DNA of 64,000 nucleotides, taken from NCBI RefSeq assembly GCF_029227915.1, contig NC_079880.1:1862001-1926000 (forward strand). Direction: 5' to 3'. The stretch comes from Hydractinia symbiolongicarpus (taxonomy: Eukaryota; Cnidaria; Hydrozoa; Anthoathecata; Hydractiniidae). The translations under genes were made by a program, and so were the position numbers. This document shows, one piece after another, positions 14,814-26,400 of the stretch (the stretch's first letter is position 1; each line of letters starts with the position of its first letter). The notes beneath the pieces were generated by a model. The model saw only the letters and a program-made list of their open reading frames with translations, made no database searches and had not been told where the DNA came from.

Positions 14814-16027
14814 TACTCCCTGGGTACTTTCTTTGTATACTTTTGACTATACGGGCCGAGTCCGGGATTTACGGGAAATCGCGGATTTTCGTTTGCCGGC
14901 GATTAAACTTCTTTTATCCAGCGTCCCATCAAATATGAAAATATCTTTGAAAACTACAAGTCTCATGCGTTTAGTGGTAAAAAGATAACATAAAAAATCG
15001 TTCGGGAAATGAGTTTACTTCCTGGGTACTTTCTTTGTATACTTTTGACTATACGGGCCAAGCCCGGGATTTACGGGAAATCGCGGGTTTTCGTTTGCCG
15101 GCGATTAAACTTCTTTTATTCAGCGTCTCATCAAAAATGAAAATATTTTTAAAAACTACAAGCCTTATGCGTTTTAGTGGTGAAAAGATAATTTAAAAAA
15201 TCGTTCTGGAAATGAGTTTACTCCCTGGGTACTTTCTTTGTATACTTTTGACTATACGGGCCAAGTCCGGGATTTAGGGAAATCGCAGGTTTTCGTTTGC
15301 CGGCGATTAAACTGCTTTTATTTAGCGTCTCATCAAAAATGAAAACATTTTTGAAAACTACAAGTCTCATGCGTTTTAGTGGTGAAAAAGTAATTTAAAA
15401 AATCGTTCGGGAAATGAGTTTACTCCCTGGGTAGTTTCTTTGTATACTTTTGACTATACGGACCAAGCCGGGATTTACGGGAAATCGCGGGTTTTCGTTT
15501 GCCGGCGATTAAACTTTTTTTATTCAGCGTCTCATCAAAAATGAAAACGTTCTTAAAAACTACAAGTCTTATGCGTTTTAGTGGTGAAAAAATAATTTAA
15601 AAAATCGTTCTGGAAATGAGTTTACTCACAGGGTACTTTCTTTGTATACATTCGACTATACGTGCCAAGCCTGGGATTTACGGGAAATCGCGGGTTTTCG
15701 TTTGCCGGCGATTAAACTGCTTTTATTCAGCGTCTCATCAAAAATGAAAACATTCTTGAAAACTACAAGTCTCATGCGTTTTAGTGGTGAAAAAGTAATT
15801 TAAAAAATCGCTCGGGAAATGAGTTTACTCCCTGGGTACTTTCTTTGTATACTTTTGACTATACGGGCCAAGCCCGGGATTTACGGAAAAACGCAGGTTT
15901 TCGTTTGTCGGCGATTAAACCTCTTTTATTCAGCGTCTCATCAAAAATGAAAACATTTTTGAAAACTACAAGTCTCATGCGTTTTAGTGGTGAAAAAATA
16001 ATTTAAAAAATCGTTCGGGAAATGAGT
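14814..16027 (+). repeat. 6-monomer higher-order unit, copy B
   Basis: Second copy of the 1214-bp block. It diverges from copy A in its last monomer, where copy A ends with tagtggtaaaaaaataatat (about 14772) and this one has the commoner tagtggtgaaaaaataattt. Its right half is also the left part of the 10-monomer unit described at 15420. Confidence 0.8.
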
Positions 16028-17445
16028 TTACTCCCTGGGTAGTTTCTTTGTATACTTATGACTATACGGGCCAAGCCGGGATTTACGGGAAATCGCGGGT
16101 TTTCGTTTGCCGGCGATTAAACTTCTTTTATTCAGCGTCTCACCAAAAATGACAACATTTTTAAAAACTACAAGTCTTATGCGTTTTAGTGGTGAAAAAA
16201 TAATTTAAAAAATCGTTCTGGAAATGAGTTTACTCACAAGGTACTTTCTTTGTATACATTCGACTATACGTGCCAAGCCCGGGATTTCCGAGAAATCGCG
16301 GGTTTTCGTTTGCCGGCGATTAAACTGCTTTTATTCAGCGTCTCATCAAAAATGAAAACATTCTTGAAAACTACAAGTCTCATGCGTATTAGTGGTGAAA
16401 TAATATTTTAAAAAATCGTTTGGGAAATGAGTTTACTCCCTGGGTACTTTCTTTGTATACTTTTGACTATACGGGCCGAGTCCAGGATTTACGGGAAATC
16501 GCGGGTTTTCGTTTGCCGGCGATTAAACTTCATTTATTCAGCGTCTCATCAAAAATGAAAACATTTTTAAAAACTACAAGTCTCATGCGTTTTAGTGGTG
16601 AAAAAGAAATTTAAAAAATCGCTCGGGAAATGAGTTTACTCCCTGGGTACTTTCTTTGTATACTTTTGACTATACGGGCCAAGCCCGGGATTTACGGAAA
16701 AACGCGGGTTTTCGTTTGCCGGCGATTAAACTTCTTTTATTCAGCGTCTCATCAAAAATGAAAACATTTTTACAAACTACAAATCTTATGCGTTTTAGTG
16801 GTGAAAAAATAATTTAAAAAATCGTTCTGGAAATGAGTTTACTCCCTGGGTACTTTCTTTGTATACTTTTGACTATACGGGCCGAGTCCGGGATTTAGGG
16901 AAATCGCAGGTTTTCGTTTGCCGGCGATTAAACTGCTTTTATTCAGCGTCTCATCAAAAATGAAAACATTTTTGAAAACTACAAGTCTCATGCGTTTTAG
17001 TGGTGAAAAAATAATTTAAAAAATCGTTCTGGAAATGAGTTTACTCCCTGGGTACTTTCTTTGTATACTTTTGACTATACGGACCGAGTCCGGGATTTAC
17101 GGGAAATCGCAGATTTTCGTTTGCCGGCGATTAAACTTCTTTTATTCAGCGTCTCATCAAAAATGAAAACATTTTTGAAAACTACATGTCTTATGCGTTT
17201 TAGTGGTGAAAAAATAATTTAAAAAATCGTTCTGGAAATGAGTTTACTCCCTGGGTACTTTCTTTGTATACTTTTGACTATACGGGCCGAGTCCGGGATT
17301 TAGGGAAATCGCAGGTTTTCGTTTGCCGGCGATTAAACTGCTTTTATTCAGCGTCTCATCAAAAATGAAAACATTTTTGAAAACTACAAGTCTCATGCGT
17401 TTTAGTGGTGAAAAAATAATTTAAAAAATCGTTCTGGAAATGAGT
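15420..17445 (+). repeat. 10-monomer higher-order unit, copy A
   Basis: This 2026-bp unit is repeated directly downstream. Shared private variants at an exact offset of 2026 are ggaccaagccggg (15460 and 17486), the monomer starts 16420 and 18446, both ending in gaaaaagaaattt where most monomers have gaaaaagtaattt, and gacaacattttt after a caccaaaaat variant (near 16151 and 18177). Confidence 0.85.
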
Positions 17446-19471
17446 TTACTCCCTGGGTAGTTTCTTTGTATACTTTTGACTATACGGACCAAGCCGGGAT
17501 TTACGGGAAATCGCGGGTTTTCGTTTGCCGGCGATTAAACTTTTTTTATTCAGCGTCTCATCAAAAATGAAAACGTTCTTAAAAACTACAAGTCTTATGC
17601 GTTTTAGTGGTGAAAAAATAATTTAAAAAATCGTTCTGGAAATGAGTTTACTCACAGGCTACTTTCTTTGTATACATTCGACTATACGTGCCAAGCCTGG
17701 GATTTACGGGAAATCGCGGGTTTTCGTTTGCCGGCGATTAAACTGCTTTTATTCAGCGTCTCATCAAAAATGAAAACATTCTTGAAAACTACAAGTCTCA
17801 TGCGTTTTAGTGGTGAAAAAGTAATTTAAAAAATCGCTCGGGAAATGAGTTTACTCCCTGGGTACTTTCTTTGTATACTTTTGACTATACGGGCCAAGCC
17901 CGGGATTTACGGAAAAACGCGGGTTTTCGTTTGTCGGCGATTAAACCTCTTTTATTCAGCGTCTCATCAAAAATGAAAACATTTTTGAAAACTACAAGTC
18001 TCATGCGTTTTAGTGGTGAAAAAATAATTTAAAAAATCGTTCGGGAAATGAGTTTACTCCCTGGGTAGTTTCTTTGTATACTTATGACTATACGGGCCAA
18101 GCCGGGATTTACGGGAAATCGCGGGTTTTCGTTTGCCGGCGATTAAACTTCTTTTATTCAGCGTCTCACCAAAAATGACAACATTTTTAAAAACTACAAG
18201 TCTTATGCGTTTTAGTGGTGAAAAAATAATTTAAAAAATCGTTCTGGAAATGAGTTTACTCACAAGGTACTTTCTTTGTATACATTCGACTATACGTGCC
18301 AAGCCCGGGATTTCCGAGAAATCGCGGGTTTTCGTTTGCCGGCGATTAAACTGCTTTTATTCAGCGTCTCATCAAAAATGAAAACATTCTTGAAAACTAC
18401 AAGTCTCATGCGTATTAGTGGTGAAATAATATTTTAAAAAATCGTTTGGGAAATGAGTTTACTCCCTCGGTACTTTCTTTGTATACTTTTGACTATACGG
18501 GCCGAGTCCAGGATTTACGGGAAATCGCGGGTTTTCGTTTGCCGGCGATTAAACTTCATTTATTCAGCGTCTCATCAAAAATGAAAACATTTTTAAAAAC
18601 TACAAGTCTCATGCGTTTTAGTGGTGAAAAAGAAATTTAAAAAATCGCTCGGGAAATGAGTTTACTCCCTGGGTACTTTCTTTGTATACTTTTGACTATA
18701 CGGGCCAAGCCCGGGATTTACGGAAAAACGCGGGTTTTCGTTTGCCGGCGATTAAACTTCTTTTATTCAGCGTCTCATCAAAAATGAAAACATTTTTACA
18801 AACTACAAATCTTATGCGTTTTAGTGGTGAAAAAATAATTTAAAAAATCGTTCTGGAAATGAGTTTACTCCCTGGGTACTTTCTTTGTATACTTTTGACT
18901 ATACGGGCCGAGTCCGGGATTTAGGGAAATCGCAGGTTTTCGTTTGCCGGCGATTAAACTGCTTTTATTCAGCGTCTCATCAAAAATGAAAACATTTTTG
19001 AAAACTACAAGTCTCATGCGTTTTAGTGGTGAAAAAATAATTTAAAAAATCGTTCTGGAAATGAGTTTACTCCCTGGGTACTTTCTTTGTATACTTTTGA
19101 CTATACGGGCCGAGTCCGGGATTTACGGGAAATCGCAGATTTTCGTTTGCCGGCGATTAAACTTCTTTTATTCAGCGTCTCATCAAAAATGAAAACATTT
19201 TTGAAAACTACATGTCTTATGCGTTTTAGTGGTGAAAAAATAATTTAAAAAATCGTTCTGGAAATGAGTTTACTCCCTGGGTACTTTCTTTGTATACTTT
19301 TGACTATACGGGCCGAGTCCGGGATTTAGGGAAATCGCAGGTTTTCGTTTGCCGGCGATTAAACTGCTTTTATTCAGCGTCTCATCAAAAATGAAAACAT
19401 TTTTGAAAACTACAAGTCTCATGCGTTTTAGTGGTGAAAAAATAATTTAAAAAATCGTTCTGGAAATGAGT
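17446..19471 (+). repeat. 10-monomer higher-order unit, copy B
   Basis: Second copy of the 2026-bp unit, with a few private changes such as acaggctac for acagggtac near 17654 and ccctcggtac near 18465. It ends about 200 bp before the array reverses orientation, so the inversion breakpoint is near, but not at, a higher-order unit edge. Confidence 0.8.
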
Positions 19472-19624
19472 TTACTCCCTGGGTACTTTCTTTGTATACT
19501 TTTGACTATACGGGCCGAGTCCGGGATTTACGGGAAATCGCAGATTTTCGTTTGCCGGCGATTAAACTTCTTTTATTCAGCGTCTCATCAAAAATGAAAA
19601 CATTTTTGAAAACTACATGTCTCA

Positions 19625-19819
19625 TGCGTTTTAGTGGTGAAAAAATAATTTAAAAAATCGTTCTGGAAATGAGTTTACTCACAGGGTAAAACGAAAACCC
19701 GCGATTTCCCGTAAATCCCGGGCTTGGCACGTATAGTCGAATGTATACAAAGAAAGTACCCTGTGAGTAAACTCATTTCCAGAACGATTTTTTAAATTAT
19801 TTTTTCACCACTAAAACGC
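19625..19819. other. Orientation-switch junction of the satellite array
   Basis: The + array stops at 19688 inside a monomer, at tcacagggta. The next base begins a minus-strand monomer at a different phase (aaacgaaaaccc), so about 68 bp of monomer is missing from one arm. The left arm 19625-19688 is the reverse complement of 19757-19819, giving arms of about 63 bp around a 68-bp spacer. Similarity continues further out with several differences: the right arm has gcaagagac where the left-arm complement has gcatgagac, and gcagttt for gaagttt. The arms are therefore similar but not identical. Confidence 0.93.
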
Positions 19820-20499
19820 AAGAGACTTGTAGTTTTCAAAAATGTTTTCATTTTTGATGAGACGCTGAATAAAAGCAGTTTAATCGCCGGCAAACGAAAA
19901 CCTGCGATTTCCCGTAAATCCCGGACTCGGCCCGTATAGTCAAAAGTATACAAAGAAAGTACCCAGGGAGTAAACTCATTTCCAGAACGATTTTTTAAAT
20001 TATTTTTTCACCACTAAAACGCATAAGACTTGTAGTTTTTAAAAATGTTTTCATTTTTGATGAAACGCTGAATAAAAGCAGTTTAATCGCCGGTAAACGA
20101 AAACCTGCGATTTCCCTTAAATCGCGGACTCGGCCCGTATAGTCAAAAGTATACAAAGAAAGTACCCAGTGAGTAAACTCATTTTCCGAACGATTTTTTA
20201 TATTATTTTTTTACCACTAAACGCATGAGACTTGTAGTTTTCAAAAATATTTTCATATTTGATGGGACGTTGAATAAAAGAAGTTTAATCGCCGGCAAAC
20301 GAAAATCCGCGATTTCCCGTAAATCCCGGACTCGGCCTGTATAGTCAAAAGTATACAAGGAAAGTACCCAGGGAGTAAAATCATTTCCCGAACGATTTTT
20401 TAAATTATTTTTTCACCACTAAAACGCATGAGACTTGTAGTTTTCAAAAATGTTTTCATTTTTGATGAGACGCTGAATAAAACAAGTTTAATCGGCGGC

Positions 20500-23400
20500 A
20501 AACGAAAACCCGCGTTTTTCCGTAAATCCCGGGCTTGGCCCGTATAGTCAAAAGTATACAAAAAAAAAGTACCCAGGGAGTAAACTCATTTTCCGAACGA
20601 TTTTTTAAATTATTTTTTCACCACTAAAACGCATGAGACTTGTAGTTTTTAAAAATGTTTTCATTTTTGATGAGACGCTGAATAAATGAAGTTTAATCGC
20701 TGGCAAACGAAAACCTGCGATTTCCCGTAAATCCTGGACTCAGCCCGTATAGTCAAAAGTATACAAAGAAACTACCCAGGGAGTAAACTCATTTCCCGAA
20801 CGATTTTTTTAATTATTTTTTCACCACTAAAACGCATGAGACTTGTAGTTTTTAAAAATGTTTTCATTTTTGATGAGACGCTGAATAAAAGAAGTTTAAT
20901 CGCCGGCAAACAAAAACCCGCAATTTCCCGTAAATCCCGGGCTTGGCCCGTATAGTCAAAAGTATACAAAGAAAGTACCCAGGGAGTAAACTCATTTCCC
21001 GAACGATTTTTTAAATTATTTTTTCACCACTAAAACGCATGAGACTTGTAGTTTTCAAAAATGTTTTCATTTTTGATGAGACGCTGAATAAAAGAAGTTT
21101 AATCGCCGGCAAACGAAAACCCGCGTTTTTCCGTAAATCCCGGGCTTGGCCCGTATAGTCAAAAGTATATAAAAAAAAGTACCCAGGGAGTAAACTCATT
21201 TCCCGAACGATTTTTTAAATTATTTTTTCACCACTAAAACGCATGAGACTTGTATTTTTTAAAAATGTTTTCATTTTTGATGAGACGCTGAATAAAAGAA
21301 GTTTAATCGCCGGCAAACAAAAACCCGCGATTTCCCGTAAATCCCGGGCTTGGCCCGTATAGTCAAAAGTATACAAAGAAAGTACCCAGGGAGTAAACTC
21401 ATTTCCCGAACGATTTTTTATATTATTTTTTCACCACTAAAACGCATGAGACTTGTAGTTTTCAAAAATGTTTTCATTTTTGATGAGACGCTGAATAAAA
21501 GAAGTTTAATCGCCGGCAAACGAAAACCCGCGTTTTTCCGTAAATCCCGGGCTTGGCCCGTATAGTCAAAAGTATACAAAAAAAAAGTACCCAGGGAGTA
21601 ATGTCATTTCCCGAACGATTTTTTAAATTATTTTTCACCACTAAAACGCATGAGACTTGTAGTTTTTAAAAATGTTTTCATTTTTGATGAGACGCTGAAT
21701 AAAAGAAGTTTAATCGCCGGCAAACAAAAACCCGCGATTTCCCGTAAATCCCGGGCTTGGCCTGTATAGTCAAAAGTATACAAAGAAAGTACCCAGGGAG
21801 TAAACTCATTTCCCGAACGATTTTTTAAATTATTTTTTCACCACTAAAACGCATGAGACTTGTAGTTTTCAAAATTGTTTTCATTTTTGATGAGACGCTG
21901 AATAAAAGAAGTTTAATCGCCGGCAAACGAAAACCCGCGTTTTTCCGTAAATCCCGGGCTTGGCCCGTATAGTCAAAAGTAGAAAAAAAAAAGTACCCAG
22001 GGAGTAATCTCATTTCCCGAACGATTTTTTAAATTATATTTCACCACTAAAACGCATGAGACTTGTAGTTTTTAAAAATGTTTTCATTTTTGATGAGACG
22101 CTGAATAAATGAAGTTTAATCGCCGGCAAACGAAAACCTGCGATTTCCCGTAAATCCTGGACTCGGCCCGTATAGTCAAAAGAATACAAAGAAACTACCC
22201 AGGTAGTAAACTCATTTCCCGAACGATTTTTTTAATTATTTTTTCACCACTAAAACGCATGAGACTTGTAGTTTTCAAAAATGTTTTCATTTTTGATGAG
22301 ACGCTGAATAAAAGCAGTTTAATCGCCGGCAAACGAAAACCTGCGATTTCCCGTAAATCCCGGGCTTGGCACGTATAGTCGAATGTATACAAAGAAAGTA
22401 CCCTGTGAGTAAACTAATTTCCAGAACGATTTTTTAAATTATTTTTTCACCACTAAAACGCATAAGATTTGTGGTTTTTAAAAATGTTTTCATTTTTGAT
22501 GAGACGCTGAATAAAAGAAGTTTAATCGCCGGCAAACGAAAACCCGCGATTTCCCGTAAATCCCGGCTTGGTCCGTATAGTCAAAAGTATACAAAGAAAG
22601 TACCCAGGGAGTAAAGTCATTTCCCGAACGATTTTTTAAATTATTTTTTCACCACTAAAACGCATGAGACTTGTAGTTTTCAAAAATGTTTTCATTTTTG
22701 ATGAGACGCTGAATAAAAGATGTTTAATCGCCGGCAAACGAAAACCCGCGTTTTTCCGTAAATCCCGGGCTTGGCCCGTATAGTTAAAAGTATACAAAAA
22801 AAAGTACCCAGGGAGTAAACTCATTTCCCGAACGATTTTTTATATTATTTTTTTACCACTAAAACGCATGAGACTTGTAGTTTTTAAAAACGTTTTCATT
22901 TTTGATGAGACGCTGAATAAAAGCAGTTTAATCGCCGGCAAACGAAAACCTGCGATTTCCCTAAATCCCGGACTCGGCCCGTATAGTCAAAAGTATACAA
23001 AAAAAGTACCCAGGGAGTAAACTCATTTCCAGAACGATTTTTTAAATTATTTTTTCACCACTAAAACGCATAAGACTTGTAGTTTTTAAAAATGTTTTTA
23101 TTTTTGATGAGACGCTGAATAAAAGAAGTTTAATCGCCGGCAAACAAAAACCCGCAATTTCCCGTAAATCCCGGGCTTGGCCCGTATAGTCAAAAGTATA
23201 CAAAGAAAGTACCCAGGGAGTAAACTCATTTCCCGAACGATTTTTTAAATTATTTTTTCACCACTAAAACGCATGAGACTTGTAGTTTTCAAAAATGTTT
23301 TCATTTTTGATGAGACGCTGAATAAAAGAAGTTTAATCGCCGGCAAACGAAAACCCGCGTTTTTCCGTAAATCCCGGGCTTGGCCCGTATAGTCAAAAGT

Positions 23401-26400
23401 ATACAAAAAAAAAGTACCCAGGGAGTAAACTCATTTCCCGAACGATTTTTTAAATTATTTTTTCACCATTAAAACGCATGAGACTTGTATTTTTTAAAAA
23501 TGTTTTCATTTTTGATGAGACGCTGAATAAAAGAAGTTTAATCGCCGTCAAACAAAATCCCGCAATTTCCCGTAAATCCCGGGCTTGGTCCGTATAGTCA
23601 AAAGTATACAAAGAAAGTACCCAGGGAGTAAACTCATTTCCCGAACGATTTTTTAAATTATTTTTTCACCACTAAAACGCATGAGACTTGTAGTTTTCAA
23701 AAATGTTTTCATTTTTGATGAGACGCTGAATAAAAGAAGTTTAATCGCCGGCAAACGAAAACCCGCGTTTTTCCGTAAATCCCGGGCTTGGCCCGTATAG
23801 TCAAAAGTATACAAAAAAAAAGTACCCAGGGAGTAAACTCATTTCCCGAACGATTTTTTAAATTATTTTTTCACCACTAAAACGCATGAGACTTGTAGTT
23901 TTCAAAAATGTTTTCATTTTTGATGAGACGCTGAATAAAAGAAGTTTAATCGCCGGCAAACGAAAACCCGCGTTTTCCCGTAAATCCCGGGCTTGGCCCG
24001 TATAGTCAAAAGTATACAAAAAAAAAGTACCCAGGGAGTAAACTCATTTCCCGAACGATTTTTTAAATTATTTTTTCACCATTAAAACGCATGAGACTTG
24101 TATTTTTTAAAAATGTTTTCATTTTTGATGAGACGCTGAATAAAAGAAGTTTAATCGCCGGCAAACAAAATCCCGCAATTTCCCGTAAATCCCGGGCTTG
24201 GCCCGTATAGTCAAAAGTATACAAAGAAAGTACCCAGGGAGTAAACTCATTTCCCGAACGATTTTTTAAATTATTTTTTCACCACTAAAACGCATGAGAC
24301 TTGTAGTTTTCAAAAATGTTTTCATTTTTGATGAGACGCTGAATAAAAGAAGTTTAATCGCCGGCAAACGAAAACCCGCGTTTTTCCGTAAATCCCGGGC
24401 TTGGCCCGTATAGTCAAAAGTATACAAAAAAAAAGTACCCAGGGAGTAAACTCATTTCCCGAACGATTTTTTTAATTATTTTTTCACCACTAAAACGCAT
24501 GAGACGTGCAGTTTTCAAAAATGTTTTCATTTTTAAATGAGATTCTGAATAAAAGCAGTTTAATCGCCGGCAAACAAAAACCCGCAATTTCCCGTAAATC
24601 CCGGGCTTGGCCCGTATAGTCAAAAGTATACAAAGAAAGTACCCAGGGAGTAAACTCATTTCCCGAACGATTTTTTAAATTATTTTTTCACCACTAAAAC
24701 GCATGAGACTTGTATTTTTTAAAAATGTTTTCACTTTTGATGAGACGCTGAATAAAAGAAGTTTAATCGCCGGCAAACAAAACCCCGCGATTTCCCGTAA
24801 ATCCCGGGCTTGGCCCGTATAGTCAAAAGTATACAAAGAAAGTACCCAGGGAGTAACCTCATTTCCCGAACGATTTTTTAAATTATTTTTTCACCACTAA
24901 AACGCATGAGACTTGTAGTTTTCAAAAATGTTTTCATTTTTGATGAGACGCTGAATAAAAGAAGTTTAATCGCCGGCAAACGAAAACCCGCGTTTTTCCG
25001 TAAATCCCGGGCTTGGCCCGTATAGTCAAAAGTATACAAAAAAAAAGTACCCAGGGAGTAAACTCATTTCCCGAACGATTTTTTAAATTATTTTTTCACC
25101 ATTAAAACGCATGAGACTTGTATTTTTTAAAAATGTTTTCATTTTTGATGAGACGCTGAATAAAAGAAGTTTAATCGCCGTCAAACAAAATCCCGCAATT
25201 TCCCGTAAATCCCGGGCTTGGCCCGTATAGTCAAAAGTATACAAAGAAAGTACCCAGGGAGTAAACTCATTTCCCGAACGATTTTTTAAATTATTTTTTC
25301 ACCACTAAAACGCATGAGACTTGTAGTTTTCAAAAATGTTTTCATTTTTGATGAGACGCTGAATAAAAGAAGTTTAATCGCCGGCAAACGAAAACCCGCG
25401 TTTTTCCGTAAATCCCGGGCTTGGCCCGTATAGTCAAAAGTATACAAAAAAAAGTACCCAGGGAGTAAACTCATTTCCCGAACGATTTTTTAAATTATTT
25501 TTTCACCATTAAAACGCATGAGACTTGTATTTTTTAAAAATGTTTTCATTTTTGATGAGACGCTGAATAAAAGAAGTTTAATCGCCGGCAAACAAAATCC
25601 CGCAATTTCCCGTAAACCCCGGGCTTGGCCCGTATAGTCAAAAGTATACAAAGAAAGTACCCAGGGAGTAAACTCATTTCCCGAACGATTTTTTAAATTA
25701 TTTTTTCACCACTAAAACGCATGAGACTTGTAGTTTTCAAAAATGTTTTCATTTTTGATGAGACGCTGAATAAAAGAAGTTTAATCGCCGGCAAACGAAA
25801 ACCCGCGTTTTTCCGTAAATCCCGGGCTTGGCCCGTATAGTCAAAAGTATACAAAAAAAAAGTACCCAGGGAGTAATCTCATTTCCCGAACGATTTTTTA
25901 AATTATTTTTTCACCACTAAAACGCATGAGACTTGTAGTTTTTAAAAATGTTTTCATTTTTGATGAGACGCTGAATAAATGAAGTTTAATCGCCGGCAAA
26001 CGAAAACCTGCGATTTCCCGTAAATCCTGGACTCGGCCCGTATAGTCAAAAGAATACAAAGAAACTACCCAGGTAGTAAACTCATTTCCCGAACGATTTT
26101 TTTAATTATTTTTTCACCACTAAAACGCATGAGACTTGTAGTTTTCAAAAATGTTTTCATTTTTGATGAGACGCTGAATAAAAGAAGTTTAATCGCCGGC
26201 AAACGAAAACCCGCGATTTCCCGTAAATCCCGGCTTGGTCCGTATAGTCAAAAGTATACAAAGAAAGTACCCAGGGAGTAAACTCATTTCCCGAACGATT
26301 TTTTAAATTATTTTTTCACCACTAAAACGCATGAGACTTGTAGTTTTTAAAAATGTTTTCATTTTTGATGAGACGCTGAATAAAAGAAGTTTAATCGCCG

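Larger units (their letters stand above)
1..19688 (+). repeat. 203-bp satellite array, + orientation
   Basis: Head-to-tail tandem array of about 97 monomers. Landmarks recur in fixed order in each monomer: aaaaaatcgttcgggaaatg, ctttgtatac, tatacgggcc, gatttacgggaaatcgcggg, gccggcgattaaac, cagcgtctcatcaaa, aaaacattttt, tacaagtctcatgcg, tttagtggtgaaaa. Spacing averages 202.7 bp (55 periods between 1426 and 12573). Monomers differ by scattered substitutions and 1-bp indels. Two subtypes are easy to tell apart: one reads gtctcatcaaaaatgaaaac, the other tatccagcgtcccatcaaat followed by tagtggtaaaaaaataatat. The array runs off the left edge of the window. No gene, transposon or non-satellite insertion is seen in this stretch. 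Its chromosomal role (centromeric, pericentromeric, subtelomeric or interstitial) cannot be read from the sequence. Confidence 0.98.

Noticed and set aside
19625-19819. Terminal inverted repeats of a transposon centred on 19722
   Set aside because: Both arms and the spacer are ordinary satellite monomer sequence, and the whole array continues in opposite orientation on each side.
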